From Ignavibacteria bacterium (GTDB lineage: Bacteria; Bacteroidota; Ignavibacteria; Tepidaquicellales; Tepidaquicellaceae): a DNA stretch of 64,000 nucleotides. Below the pieces are notes generated by a model. That model was not told the DNA's origin and did no database searches. It worked only from the letters and a program-made list of their open reading frames with translations. The stretch lies in contig JBAZNU010000002.1 in the NCBI GenBank assembly GCA_041649015.1, positions 434,001 to 498,000 on the forward strand, given 5' to 3'. A program made the translations under genes and the position numbers. Position 1 is the first letter of the stretch, and every line of letters starts with the position of its first letter. Below are positions 17,375 to 26,698 of the stretch, in pieces.

Positions 17375-18364
17375 ATGACTTCTTATAAATCCTCAGGAGT
17401 AAATATTCATAAAGCAGAAAAATTTGTAGAACGGATAAAACCGCTCGTTAAGCAAACTTTTAGCAAAAATGTATTATCGGGTATAGGAAATTTTGGTGCT
17501 TTCTATGAGCTAAACATGAAAAACTATACAAAACCTGTATTCGTTTCGAGTACTGACGGAGTCGGTACCAAGGTTAAGATTGCAGCTATGCTTAACAAAT
17601 ATGATAATATCGGAGAGGATTTAATTAATCATTGTGTAAACGATATTGCCGTATGCGGTGCAATTCCCCTTTATTTTCTCGATTACTATGCGATGGGTAA
17701 GCTGAACGTTAACAATTCAGTGGATGTTGTTAAAGGACTTGTAAGAGGATGCTTGCGTAATTCAATGTCCTTAATTGGCGGTGAGACTGCCGAAATGCCC
17801 GGAGTGTATTCTGAAAACGATTTTGACCTTGCGGGAACAATAGTAGGAGTTGTTGATAAAAAGAAGATTGTCAGTTCCGGGAATGTAAGGAAAGGAGATG
17901 TTCTTGTTGGTTTTAAATCAACGGGACTTCATACTAACGGATATTCACTCGTTAGAAAGATTTTCAGCACTAATGATTATAAAAAATATTTTCCGGAATT
18001 AAAAAATACACTTGGGAAAGAGCTTCTTAAAGTTCATAAATCTTATTTGGATATTATACAGATCTCATTAAAGAAATTCGAAGTAAACTCATTTTCCCAT
18101 ATTACAGGCGGCGGAATTGAAGGTAATACAAAAAGAGTTATACCCAAGAGCCTGAAACTGGAGGTAGATTGGTCTTCGTGGGAGCGTCCCCCAATTTTTA
18201 ATCTGATTCAGAGGAAAGGCTGCGTTTCTGAAAACATTATGCGAGAAACACTCAATCTTGGTATAGGTCTAATTGCAATTCTTCCCTCAAGCATTGCGGA
18301 TAAATACTGCGATTTCTGGAATAGCAAAAAAGAGAAGTGCTTCATCATCGGAAGCATTCATTAA
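17375..18364 (+). CDS. purM: Phosphoribosylformylglycinamidine cyclo-ligase (AIR synthetase)
   Basis: Fifth step of purine synthesis: ATP-dependent closure of FGAM to aminoimidazole ribotide. The 329 residues show the PurM signatures SSTDGVGTKVKIA (near 55), HCVNDIAVCGAIPLYFLDY (near 88), GGETAEMPGVY (near 133), STGLHTNGYSL and ITGGGIEGNTKRV. The length is normal to slightly short. The gene stands alone; other pur genes are not in the window. Confidence 0.95.
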   Translation: MTSYKSSGVNIHKAEKFVERIKPLVKQTFSKNVLSGIGNFGAFYELNMKNYTKPVFVSSTDGVGTKVKIAAMLNKYDNIGEDLINHCVNDIAVCGAIPLYFLDYYAMGKLNVNNSVDVVKGLVRGCLRNSMSLIGGETAEMPGVYSENDFDLAGTIVGVVDKKKIVSSGNVRKGDVLVGFKSTGLHTNGYSLVRKIFSTNDYKKYFPELKNTLGKELLKVHKSYLDIIQISLKKFEVNSFSHITGGGIEGNTKRVIPKSLKLEVDWSSWERPPIFNLIQRKGCVSENIMRETLNLGIGLIAILPSSIADKYCDFWNSKKEKCFIIGSIH

Positions 18365-18402
18365 ATTATAATAATTCATTCATATTTTAAATTAGGAGTA
18401 AT

Positions 18403-19728
18403 ATGCAAAAAGTCGTTTCTATTCAGCCCGAAAAAGTTCAGGATTCATTAAGAAAACACATGCTGGTCGATGGTTTTGACATGACGCTTGACCTTGATAA
18501 GTCAAATCACGGGTATCTATACGACTCAAAGAGTAAAAAATATTTTCTCGATTTTTTCACGTTTGTTGCTTCAAATCCGCTTGGTATGAACCATCCGAAG
18601 CTCAACAATCCCGAGTTTATTAACAAAATCGGAAAACTTGCACTTAATAAACCCTCTCTATCGGATGTTTACGCTCAGGAACAAGCAGAGTTTGTTGAAA
18701 CTTTTTTCAACATTGCTGTACCTTCATATTTTAAATATTCATTCTATATAGAAGGAGGTACGCTTGCAGTTGAAAATGCGATAAAAGCTGCTATAGACTG
18801 GAAAGTTCAGAAGAATTTTGCTAAGGGTTACAAAGAAGAAAAAGGTCAGCAGATAATCCACTTCAAGGAAGCATTTCACGGCCGCTCTGGATACACGCTA
18901 TCTTTGACTAACACTGACCCGGTGAAAATCGCTTATTTCCCGAAATTCAAATGGCCCAGAATATCAAATCCAAAAGTATTGTTCCCTCTTAACGATGAAA
19001 ATCTTGCTAAAGTTATTGAAGCTGAAAAGCAATCTATCGCAGAAATAAATAAAGCCATAGCGGAAAACAAAGACGATATCGCTGCAATCATATTAGAGCC
19101 TATTCAGGGAGAAGGCGGTGATAATCATTTCAGGAGAGAATTCTTCATGCAGTTAAGACAGATATGCAATGAGAACGAAATACTTCTTATATTTGATGAA
19201 GTCCAAACAGGAATTGCCCTTACAGGAAAATGGTGGGCACATCAACATTTTGTAAAACCGGACTTGATTTCTTTTGGAAAGAAGACGCAAGTATGCGGTG
19301 TTCTCGCAACAGACAGAATGGATGAAGTGGAAGAAAATGTATTTCGTAAATCAAGCAGAATAAACTCTACATGGGGCGGAAATATTGTTGACATGTACAG
19401 GTTTAAGAAAATTCTTGAAGTTATAGATGAAGAAAACCTTGTCGAGAATTGCAAAATCAACGGAGATTATTTAAAGACTAAAATGGAATCACTTTGCAAT
19501 AAGTATCCGGATAAAATTAGTGCTCCGCGAGGACTTGGTTTGTTTGCTGCATTTGATATTGCCAGTACTGATTTAAGGAATAAGATAACAGCGGAATCGT
19601 TAAAGAATGGTCTTATGATTCTTGGATGCGGCGTCCGCAGTATAAGATTCAGACCTCCTGTTACGATTACAAAAGAGCATATTGATGAAGCATTCGTAAT
19701 TCTTGATAAAGTTATTAGCAATACTTAA
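18403..19728 (+). CDS. lat: L-lysine 6-aminotransferase
   Basis: A class III PLP aminotransferase of 441 residues that transfers the epsilon-amino group of lysine to 2-oxoglutarate, giving the piperideine/2-aminoadipate semialdehyde route. LAT-specific sequence is clear: SNPLGMNHPKL near 57, AFHGRSGYTLSLTNTDP near 157, IFDEVQTG near 263 and the PLP-lysine segment SFGKKTQVCG (Lys293 or 294). A TAGGAG site stands five bases before the ATG. It probably serves lysine breakdown or a bacterial osmolyte/antibiotic precursor role; no pathway partner is adjacent. Confidence 0.9.
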   Translation: MQKVVSIQPEKVQDSLRKHMLVDGFDMTLDLDKSNHGYLYDSKSKKYFLDFFTFVASNPLGMNHPKLNNPEFINKIGKLALNKPSLSDVYAQEQAEFVETFFNIAVPSYFKYSFYIEGGTLAVENAIKAAIDWKVQKNFAKGYKEEKGQQIIHFKEAFHGRSGYTLSLTNTDPVKIAYFPKFKWPRISNPKVLFPLNDENLAKVIEAEKQSIAEINKAIAENKDDIAAIILEPIQGEGGDNHFRREFFMQLRQICNENEILLIFDEVQTGIALTGKWWAHQHFVKPDLISFGKKTQVCGVLATDRMDEVEENVFRKSSRINSTWGGNIVDMYRFKKILEVIDEENLVENCKINGDYLKTKMESLCNKYPDKISAPRGLGLFAAFDIASTDLRNKITAESLKNGLMILGCGVRSIRFRPPVTITKEHIDEAFVILDKVISNT

Positions 19729-19773
19729 TTAACTTTATAAATCGATTTCGAACCTTATTGCATCAGGAATACA

Positions 19774-20226
19774 TTGAACGACAGAATTAAAAATAGTTTC
19801 ATAGAATATTTAAAGAAAAACAATCACAGAATCACTAACGAGAGATTTCTTATTCTTGATTCAGCACTTTCTATGGAGAAACATTTTGATGCCGATGAAT
19901 TGTACAATAAAATGAAGCTTGAATACATAAAAGTTTCGAGAGCTACTGTTTACAATACACTCGAACTTATGAATAAATGCAAGATTCTGACTAAACATAA
20001 TTTCAAAGGTGATAGAGCACGATACGAGAAAAAATATGGCAGAAAGAATCATTACCATATTATATGCCTTAAGTGTAATAAAATAATTGAATTTGAAAAC
20101 AGTTCAATCGAAAAAACGCTTACAAAATTGTGCAATTCAAGAAATATGGTGCTTTTTGATCACTCAATTCAAGTATTTGCGTCATGCAAAGATGATTCGG
20201 GCTGTAAAGGTTTGCAAAGAAACTGA
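19774..20226 (+). CDS. Fur-family transcriptional regulator
   Basis: A 150-residue winged-helix metalloregulator of the Fur/PerR/Zur superfamily. The DNA-binding half contains RITNERFLILDSALS and VSRATVYNTLELM. The dimerisation/metal half has NHYHIICLKCNKIIEFE, carrying the His-rich site and the first CxxC. A second cysteine pair near the C-terminus (CKDDSGC) is wider than the usual CxxC. Start is a TTG at 19774 with AGGAAT seven bases upstream; no ATG is available. Sequence alone does not separate Fur from PerR or Zur. Confidence 0.88.
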   Translation: MNDRIKNSFIEYLKKNNHRITNERFLILDSALSMEKHFDADELYNKMKLEYIKVSRATVYNTLELMNKCKILTKHNFKGDRARYEKKYGRKNHYHIICLKCNKIIEFENSSIEKTLTKLCNSRNMVLFDHSIQVFASCKDDSGCKGLQRN

Positions 20227-20329
20227 TTGCGTTTATCAAGCGGAATTCTGTATGAATATTACCTTGAATATACTAAAAAATAAGTCTATTTTACAACTTT
20301 TGAATTTTTAATAAATACATTTAAATATA

Positions 20330-20482
20330 ATGAAGAGAACTTATCAACCAAGCAACACAAAGAGAAAGAATAAACACGGTTTTCGTGAGAGAATGGCGAC
20401 TAAAAACGGGAGAAAAGTACTCGCCAGCAGAAGAGCTAAAGGCAGAAAGAAACTTACTGTCAGCGACGAGTACACCAGATAG
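20330..20482 (+). CDS. rpmH: 50S ribosomal protein L34
   Basis: A 50-residue highly basic protein beginning [20 protein letters not shown] and continuing through [20 protein letters not shown], the invariant L34 sequence. It starts the conserved rpmH - rnpA - yidD - yidC cluster, 17 bp before rnpA. In many bacteria this cluster abuts dnaA and oriC; here its neighbour is a Fur-family gene, and I see no DnaA boxes in the 100 bp upstream. Confidence 0.97.
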   Translation: MKRTYQPSNTKRKNKHGFRERMATKNGRKVLASRRAKGRKKLTVSDEYTR

Positions 20483-20499
20483 TATTTTAGATTTATTGA

Positions 20500-20916
20500 A
20501 TGTCTTACGACAAAGAAATTGATCGTAGTTTAGGAAAAAATGAAATTATAAGAGGTTACGAATCGTTTAAGAAAGTCTTCGCGAGTTCAAAAGTTTTAGT
20601 AAACGGATATTTGAAATGCTATTTACAGTTTGATAATGATTTAACAAGCCCACAATCTCTTAAAGTGGGCTTTACTGTTTCAAAAAGGAAAGTCAGGAAA
20701 GCATTCGTAAGGAATAGGATCAAAAGGCTTTTAAAAGAAGCATACAGAAATGAAAAACACAGATTATTGATGAAACAAAATATAAGGATTATATTTACTT
20801 TAAGTGATTCAGGCAGCAATTCGATTAATCTGCTTTACAAATCCGGTTTCATTCTTTTCACGGAAAACATGAGAAGTTTGTTTGAGACTATCAACATAAC
20901 ATACGCTCGATCATGA
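20500..20916 (+). CDS. rnpA: Ribonuclease P protein component
   Basis: The protein subunit of RNase P, which with the RNA subunit matures tRNA 5' ends. In the 138 residues the RNR signature is visible as [15 protein letters not shown] around 69-83, preceded by [13 protein letters not shown]. It overlaps yidD by four bases (ATGA), so translation is coupled. The RNA subunit gene rnpB is not in the window. Confidence 0.94.
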   Translation: MSYDKEIDRSLGKNEIIRGYESFKKVFASSKVLVNGYLKCYLQFDNDLTSPQSLKVGFTVSKRKVRKAFVRNRIKRLLKEAYRNEKHRLLMKQNIRIIFTLSDSGSNSINLLYKSGFILFTENMRSLFETINITYARS

Positions 20917-21164
20917 AATACATTATGATAGGAATAATAAAGCTTTATCAGTACATTATTTCTCCCTTGTTTCCGCCGTCCTGCAGATTTTATCCAACCT
21001 GTTCAAATTATTACATTGAGGCTTTAAAGCTGCACGGATTTTTTAAAGGTAACTTTCTGGGAATAAAGCGAATTGTAAAATGCAACCCTTTGTTTGAAGG
21101 AGGAATAGATAATGTCCCTGAGAAAGGCAGCAATATTTTTAAATTAGATAAATATAATAAGTAA
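20913..21164 (+). CDS. yidD: Membrane protein insertion efficiency factor YidD
   Basis: An 83-residue peripheral membrane protein that helps YidC/Sec insertion. The family core [23 protein letters not shown] is at residues 15-37 with its three conserved cysteines, followed by [18 protein letters not shown]. It lies between rnpA (4-bp overlap) and yidC (8-bp gap), the standard order. Confidence 0.95.
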   Translation: MKYIMIGIIKLYQYIISPLFPPSCRFYPTCSNYYIEALKLHGFFKGNFLGIKRIVKCNPLFEGGIDNVPEKGSNIFKLDKYNK

Positions 21165-21172
21165 AATAATTA

Positions 21173-23023
21173 ATGGATAAAAAATCTATAATCGGTTTTG
21201 TTGTAATTGGTATCATACTTATCGCATGGATGATGTGGACTTCGAAAAACCAAAAGCCTCAAACTCCGCCAAATCAAAATGTTACGACTGTTCAGGATTC
21301 GGGCAAATCAAAGGTAAGCACCGATTCTGTCAAAATCATAAAGAAGGATACTACGGTTGTTAATGAGTATTCCACTAATTTTGGAAACACATTCACACGA
21401 AGCTCTATACAATATTCAAAGGATTCTTTATCAGCATCAGAAAAAATATTTACGGTTGAGAATGATAAATATCGGTTTGAATTCTCAAACTTCGGAGGGG
21501 CGCTTCTTAAAGCTTATCTGAAAAATTTTACCACATGGGACGGCAAAGAAGTTCAGCTTGTAGACTGGAAAAAAGAAAGAGAACTCAACCTGATGTTCAC
21601 TTCTAAAGAGGGTGTAACTATCAACACAAGGGATCTATTGTTTATTCAGTCAGATTATCCTCATCAAAATGTTAACCTTACGGAATCTAAAGATTTTACG
21701 TTAAAATACAGTCTGATTCTCAATAACGATTCATCGCAAAAAATAGTAAAGACCTATACATTTATTCCAGACTCTTACGAATTCACAGTAGATTATGAAT
21801 TCAGCAATCCCTCAAAATTTATTGCAGATAATAAATATCAAATAGTTTGGGGATCATCACTTAATCTAACTGAATACAGAAGCGACGAAGAGGCAAGATT
21901 TTCAGGTGCTTACTCGTACATGGGCGGCGAGCTTGAAGAAATGATGCCATCAGACTTTAACAAAGAAGAAAAATTTGATGCAAACGGCAATACCGACTAT
22001 GTTGCAACAAGGAATAAGTATTTCGGGGTTTTCATAATTCCGATTTCGAGAAAAGGTGACGGTGCTTATCTTACGGCTAACAAGATGCATCTGCCGGATG
22101 AAGGACAAAAGAATCTATTTTCTATCGCTGTAAAAATGGATATCAAGAACGATTCTTATGAAAAATCAGCTTTCAAGATTCTTCTATCACCTGTCGATTA
22201 TAAGATTCTTAAGTCATATAATATGGAACTTGAGAAAACCATGCGTTTCTCTCTTGATTGGCTTGTCAGGCCGATTGCGCAGTATGCAATTATCCCCTTC
22301 TTTAACTTCCTGCATTTATTCATTCCTAATTGGGGTGTTGTCATAATAGTTTTTGCTATAGTTCTTAAAATTGTTCTTAATCCGCTTACAAAGAAGCAGA
22401 TGTCATCAATGAGAAAAATGTCAACTCTAAATCCAAAGATGACTGAAATACGTGAAAAGTATAAAGATGACCCTCAGAAGATGAACTCTATGATAATGAA
22501 ACTCTATAAGGAAGAAGGAATAAATCCGATGGGTGGTTGTCTGCCTATGCTTCTCCAGTTGCCTATTCTTTACGCATTATTCGGAGTGTTTCAATCTACG
22601 ATTGAATTAAGACAAGCTTCATTTATTTGGTGGATTACAGACCTTTCGGCTCCGGATGTTCTATTCCACTTACCTTTCAAGATACCCTTGTTTGGTATAG
22701 ATCAAGTATCGGGACTTGCAACCCTCATGGGCATAACGATGTTCATACAACAGAAAATGACAGTTACTGATCCTAAACAGAAAAGTCTGGTTTATATTAT
22801 GCCAATAATGATGACCCTTTTATTCTTTAGTTTCCCATCAGGATTAAACCTGTATTATTTCATGTTTAACCTGCTTTCAATCGGTCAACAGTATTACACG
22901 ACTAAAATACGTCCTCCAAAAGAAGAAGAAATAAAGAAGCCTGTAAAACCAGGTATGATGGCAAGATTCATGGAAAGAATGCAGCAGCAGCAAAAGGAAA
23001 TGAACAAACGAAGGAAGAGATAA
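21173..23023 (+). CDS. yidC: Membrane protein insertase YidC
   Basis: A 616-residue insertase that places proteins in the inner membrane alone or with SecYEG. An N-terminal signal-anchor (IIGFVVIGIILIAWMMW), a large periplasmic beta-sandwich (about 70-345), and then the five-helix Oxa1 core (about 370-590; WGVVIIVFAIVLKIVLNPLT, GGCLPMLLQLPILYALF). A very basic C-terminal tail for ribosome contact follows. The size and layout are those of Gram-negative YidC. It is followed by a bidirectional terminator shared with tmRNA. Confidence 0.96.
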   Translation: MDKKSIIGFVVIGIILIAWMMWTSKNQKPQTPPNQNVTTVQDSGKSKVSTDSVKIIKKDTTVVNEYSTNFGNTFTRSSIQYSKDSLSASEKIFTVENDKYRFEFSNFGGALLKAYLKNFTTWDGKEVQLVDWKKERELNLMFTSKEGVTINTRDLLFIQSDYPHQNVNLTESKDFTLKYSLILNNDSSQKIVKTYTFIPDSYEFTVDYEFSNPSKFIADNKYQIVWGSSLNLTEYRSDEEARFSGAYSYMGGELEEMMPSDFNKEEKFDANGNTDYVATRNKYFGVFIIPISRKGDGAYLTANKMHLPDEGQKNLFSIAVKMDIKNDSYEKSAFKILLSPVDYKILKSYNMELEKTMRFSLDWLVRPIAQYAIIPFFNFLHLFIPNWGVVIIVFAIVLKIVLNPLTKKQMSSMRKMSTLNPKMTEIREKYKDDPQKMNSMIMKLYKEEGINPMGGCLPMLLQLPILYALFGVFQSTIELRQASFIWWITDLSAPDVLFHLPFKIPLFGIDQVSGLATLMGITMFIQQKMTVTDPKQKSLVYIMPIMMTLLFFSFPSGLNLYYFMFNLLSIGQQYYTTKIRPPKEEEIKKPVKPGMMARFMERMQQQQKEMNKRRKR

Positions 23024-23036
23024 TAAATTCAATAAA

Positions 23037-23061
23037 AAAAGGGGATGTAAATCCCCTTTTT
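23037..23061. terminator. Bidirectional terminator between yidC and tmRNA
   Basis: Arms AAAAGGGGAT (23037-23046) and ATCCCCTTTT (23051-23060) with loop GTAA. A-runs on the left and T-runs on the right serve both strands: yidC from the left, ssrA from the right. Confidence 0.85.
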
Positions 23062-23069
23062 AGTTTTTG

Positions 23070-23415
23070 TGGAAATGCCGGGAGTCGAACCCGGGTCCGA
23101 AAAGCAGACCATTGAAACATCTACAAACTTAGTTTGTTTTTAGTTTTCAGGAATCATGTCTAAACAAACAAACCACTCATCCCTATCCCGATTAATCTCG
23201 ACACAAACTATCAGGCATTATTCATGTCCATCCCATCAGTCGGCATCATTCATTCCCGGACAGGAAGCGGGAGATGATGATGTTTAGCTGCAATTAAGCG
23301 GCTAAAGCGTAGTTATTTTCTGCGTTTATTTTTTTCCAGCCGTTTAAAGTGTCTGCCGGGAACACTGATTGCTGTTTCAACCATCTGTGCATTCCGTCGA
23401 AGCCGTTGCATTCCC
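23070..23415 (-). ncRNA. ssrA: Transfer-messenger RNA (tmRNA)
   Basis: A 346-nt RNA that rescues stalled ribosomes and tags the nascent chain. On the minus strand the 5' end GGGAATGCAACGGCTTCGAC pairs with the 3' end CATTTCC (one G-U) followed by discriminator A; the T arm is GGACCCGGGTTCGACTCC. The tag frame is at 23294-23323: resume codon GCA, then GAA AAT AAC TAC GCT TTA GCC GCT and TAA, giving AENNYALAA. The resume codon is preceded by ATAAAC, comparable to the UAGUC of E. coli. The remainder contains pseudoknot-like complementary segments. CCA is not encoded. Confidence 0.97.
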
Positions 23416-23425
23416 TATAATTCTA

Positions 23426-23719
23426 TTACTTCGTTTTTATATTACTTGTTCCACCGCCGGATGTTTTCACGTCTTCTATTTTGGAAGATTTATCCTTGAA
23501 TAAAATACCGAAAGGAACTATCACAATGTATCCTAACACCAGAAGGATCGGAGCAATTACAGTCGGCAGAAAACCGTCAACTGAATTCTCTGACATGAAA
23601 ATATAGCCAAGAATAATCAGAAGTATTCCGGTTCCGATTATTGCATAATTCCTGTTTGTGAGTGACAAGTGAAATGTATCAGCTTGTTTTGATTTTTTCG
23701 ATTTTACAACTTTTGCCAT
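23426..23719 (-). CDS. DUF3098 small membrane protein
   Basis: A 97-residue protein with a basic head (KVVKSKKSKQ), the segment FHLSLTNRNYAIIGTGILLIILGYIFM and a second hydrophobic helix about 50-73. That first segment is the hallmark of DUF3098, a Bacteroidota family of unknown function often found near cell-division or undecaprenyl-phosphate genes. Here it lies 5 bp after the M20 peptidase gene and 10 bp before tmRNA. Confidence 0.75.
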   Translation of the reverse strand: MAKVVKSKKSKQADTFHLSLTNRNYAIIGTGILLIILGYIFMSENSVDGFLPTVIAPILLVLGYIVIVPFGILFKDKSSKIEDVKTSGGGTSNIKTK

Positions 23720-23724
23720 ATCAA

Positions 23725-25095
23725 TTATATTTTAGAAAGTTCATCGTAATAATAAGCAACAGTGCTTATTCCTTTATAAAAATTGTTAAGGTCAAATTTC
23801 TCATTTGGTGAATGTATATTATCATCCGGTAGACCAAATCCAAGAAGAATAGCATCCGCTCCGAGTACTTCATTAAAAGAATTAACGATGGGAATTGAAC
23901 CTCCTTCTTTAAAGAAAACCGGGTCAACTCCAAAGGCATCTTTCAGAGCTTTTACAGCAGCCTTTATTGCAGGAGTATCTATAGCAGTGACAGAAGGTTT
24001 ACCTCCATGAAGATAAGTAACCTTCACCTTTACAGATTTTGGTACAATCTTCATTACATACTTTTCAAAAAGTTTAGCTACTTTTTCCGGATCTTGATTA
24101 GGGACAAGCCTCATTGAAACTTTTGCACCTGCAACCGAAGGCAGCACTGTTTTTGCACCATGCCCCTGATAACCGCCCCAGATACCGTTACAATCCAGCG
24201 TAGGTCTTGCAGAAACTCTTTCAATTGTGGTGTACCCGTCTTCTCCACACAGTTCTTCAACCTCCAGGTCCATTTTGTATTTTTTCTCATCAAAAGGAAG
24301 TCTGTTAAACTCATCTCTTTCTTTTTGCGAAAGAGCGACTACATCGTCATAAAATCCATCTATTAATATTCTATTCTTATCATCTTTTAGTTTAGTTATT
24401 GTCTCAGCAAGTGCATTTATAGGATTGTGAACACCGCCTCCGAACGTACCTGAATGAAGGTCTCTGTTTGGGCCTGTTATATCAATCTGCATAAAACATA
24501 GTCCTCTGAGACCGTAACAAATTGACGGCATATTGTCCTTATACATTGAAGTATCAGAAATAACTACATAGTCAGCTTTGAGAAGTTCCTTTTGCTTTGC
24601 GAGAAACTTATATAGATTTGTGCTCCCGATTTCTTCTTCACCTTCAAAAATAACTTTCAGGTTTATAGGCAGCTTACCATTATTCTTAAGATGAGCTTCA
24701 ATACTCTTTATATGTATTAAGATTTGTCCTTTATCGTCTGCTGAGCCTCTTGCATATATCTTACTTCCTTTTACAGTCGGTTTGAAAGGATGATTTGTCC
24801 AAAGATCAATCGGGTCAACGGGTTGAACATCATAATGACCATAAACAAGAACAGTAGGCTTGTTTTTTCCTGCATTTAAACAATCTGCATAAACAATGGG
24901 ATGCCCATCAGTCTGATATACTGTCACATTATCAAGTCCGATACCCTTCAGATGATTTTCGAGCCAGGAACATGCTTTCTTGACGTCATCTTTATGTTCT
25001 TCCTCATTGCTAATTGAAGGAATGCTTAAGAAATCTTTTAATTCTTCAAGATACCTATCTTTATTCGATTCAATGTATTTTATTATTTTCTCCAT
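23725..25095 (-). CDS. M20-family dipeptidase
   Basis: A 456-residue cytoplasmic di-zinc peptidase. The metal and catalytic motifs are VLVYGHYDVQPVDP (near 85-98, first zinc His and catalytic Asp), YARGSADDKGQ (bridging Asp) and FEGEEEIGST (general base Glu-Glu). The Bacteroidota M20 dipeptidase branch also has the lid-domain segments DLHSGTFGGGVHNP and GFYDD. It probably removes amino acids from dipeptides. It starts the short operon with DUF3098. Confidence 0.9.
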   Translation of the reverse strand: MEKIIKYIESNKDRYLEELKDFLSIPSISNEEEHKDDVKKACSWLENHLKGIGLDNVTVYQTDGHPIVYADCLNAGKNKPTVLVYGHYDVQPVDPIDLWTNHPFKPTVKGSKIYARGSADDKGQILIHIKSIEAHLKNNGKLPINLKVIFEGEEEIGSTNLYKFLAKQKELLKADYVVISDTSMYKDNMPSICYGLRGLCFMQIDITGPNRDLHSGTFGGGVHNPINALAETITKLKDDKNRILIDGFYDDVVALSQKERDEFNRLPFDEKKYKMDLEVEELCGEDGYTTIERVSARPTLDCNGIWGGYQGHGAKTVLPSVAGAKVSMRLVPNQDPEKVAKLFEKYVMKIVPKSVKVKVTYLHGGKPSVTAIDTPAIKAAVKALKDAFGVDPVFFKEGGSIPIVNSFNEVLGADAILLGFGLPDDNIHSPNEKFDLNNFYKGISTVAYYYDELSKI

Positions 25096-25100
25096 ATACC

Positions 25101-25136
25101 AAAAATTATGCGGTTAATAAAGATACTAACCGCATA
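25101..25136 (-). terminator. Terminator of the tonB-TPR operon
   Basis: Arms TATGCGGTTA (25107-25116) and TAACCGCATA (25127-25136) form a perfect 10-bp stem. Read on the minus strand, it is followed by ATTTTT. It separates the TPR gene from the peptidase gene. Confidence 0.8.
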
Positions 25137-25166
25137 GTATAATTAAAAGTTTAATAAAAATAAATG

Positions 25167-26672
25167 TTATTGTTTTCCAAGTTTAGCTTTAAGAGCTTTA
25201 ATCATTTCAATCGCTTCTTTATTCTCAGGTTCAAGTTGAAGGATTTTCTCGTAGGTTTCGATTGATTCCATATCTTTGTTTCCAAACCTGTATGACCGTG
25301 CAAGAAACTCAAGTGCAAGGACAAATTTAGGGTCTGATTCAATAACTTTCTGGAAAAAAGGTACTGCATCAAGATATTGTTTCATAGAGTAATAGCAGAA
25401 TCCCTTATAAAGTGTTGAGAATGGGTTTGGATTTCCCAGATCAATACTTTTCTGAAACTTTTCAATAGCTGCCTCATACTTTTCCTCTTTGTATAGCGAT
25501 TTACCCCATTCATAATAAGTATCATAATCTAAGCTGTCCTTTTGAAGAGCCATCTTGAAGTATTTCTCTGCTTCATCGAATTTCTGAAGGTTCGAATTTA
25601 CCTTAGCAAGAACCTGCAGGTCTTCTTCGTCATAGTATTTAATTTCCACTTTAGAGAAGTATTCAACAGCTTTATTCAGAAAGTCCGTTTTATTTACATC
25701 ATCTATCTCAGCTTTTTCAGCGTAGATATAAGCAGTGTAAAGATTACCGGTTGAGGATTTCGGGTCAGTCTTCAAAACCCCATCAAGAATCTTTAGGGCT
25801 TCATTGAATTTTTCGTTTGCCGGTTCGTTCTGATTTCTGTCTGAATAATAAACACCCTGAGCATATAGAACTTTTGCGTAGTATGAGTTTCCTTCCTGAG
25901 AACCTGGCATTAATTCACTGTACTTCTTAAAGGCTTCGAGAGCATCGCCGAACTGACCACCAAAATAAAGGATTCTACCTTTTCCAAAATAAGCTGGTGC
26001 ATAATTGGGGTCAACGCTAATAGCATTATTAAATTCGACAATAGCTTCATTGTACTTTCTTTGTCTTGCAAATGACTCACCGAGACCTGTATAAGCCTCA
26101 GGAATTTTTTTCAATGCAATAGCCTTCTTGTAATAATCAGCGGCAAGCTTGAAAGAACCTCTTATTCTGTAAGCATCGCCAAGACCTACGTAAACTTTAG
26201 GATTCTCTTTGCTGATTGTAGTAGCAAGAGTCAATACCTTTATTGCGTCATCGATTTTTTCCTGTGCGGAAAAATTATCAGACTGTGCAATCATAAGGTC
26301 GATATTATCCGGTTCGATTTTCAATCCCCTCTTGAATAAGTTATTAGCTTCTGAATATTTCTTCTGGGAACTATACAGATTTCCAAGAGTTATCATAGCA
26401 CCTATACCCTCATCATCCTCACTCAATGCTTTTTTAAGATTCTCTTCGGCTTTAACCAAAGAACCTGTTCTGTAGAGAGCGAGACCATAAAGATAATAAG
26501 CATCGTAATCTTTATCATTGACAACTACTTTGCTGAGAATATCAACAGCTTTAAGGTAATCACCTCTGTTAATCGCATCTCTGCCTTTTTGTAAATCATT
26601 CTGTGCCTGTGCAGTCAATGCAAACAGCACTAATAAGCAAATCGATAGAATTGAAACTTTAATCTTAATCAT
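25167..26672 (-). CDS. Exported tetratricopeptide repeat protein
   Basis: A 501-residue protein with a cleavable signal (MIKIKVSILSICLLVLFALTAQA) and at least eleven TPR units from about residue 30 to the end, such as DAYYLYGLALYRTGSLVKAE and APAYFGKGRILYFGGQFGDAL. It is likely a periplasmic protein scaffold. It is the last gene of the operon tonB - small membrane protein - PstS-like - TPR, an order recognisable in Bacteroidota, which suggests a role in a TonB-linked envelope complex. Confidence 0.85.
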   Translation of the reverse strand: MIKIKVSILSICLLVLFALTAQAQNDLQKGRDAINRGDYLKAVDILSKVVVNDKDYDAYYLYGLALYRTGSLVKAEENLKKALSEDDEGIGAMITLGNLYSSQKKYSEANNLFKRGLKIEPDNIDLMIAQSDNFSAQEKIDDAIKVLTLATTISKENPKVYVGLGDAYRIRGSFKLAADYYKKAIALKKIPEAYTGLGESFARQRKYNEAIVEFNNAISVDPNYAPAYFGKGRILYFGGQFGDALEAFKKYSELMPGSQEGNSYYAKVLYAQGVYYSDRNQNEPANEKFNEALKILDGVLKTDPKSSTGNLYTAYIYAEKAEIDDVNKTDFLNKAVEYFSKVEIKYYDEEDLQVLAKVNSNLQKFDEAEKYFKMALQKDSLDYDTYYEWGKSLYKEEKYEAAIEKFQKSIDLGNPNPFSTLYKGFCYYSMKQYLDAVPFFQKVIESDPKFVLALEFLARSYRFGNKDMESIETYEKILQLEPENKEAIEMIKALKAKLGKQ

Positions 26673-26698
26673 GTCTTTTATACTTTAAATTTAATCTA

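Noticed and set aside
20087..20311. 74-codon plus-strand frame overlapping the Fur-family gene
   Set aside because: It is out of frame within a clear Fur homologue and has no motif of its own.
20227..20329. Replication origin near rpmH
   Set aside because: The rpmH cluster is often beside oriC, but no dnaA gene and no TTATCCACA-type boxes are visible here.
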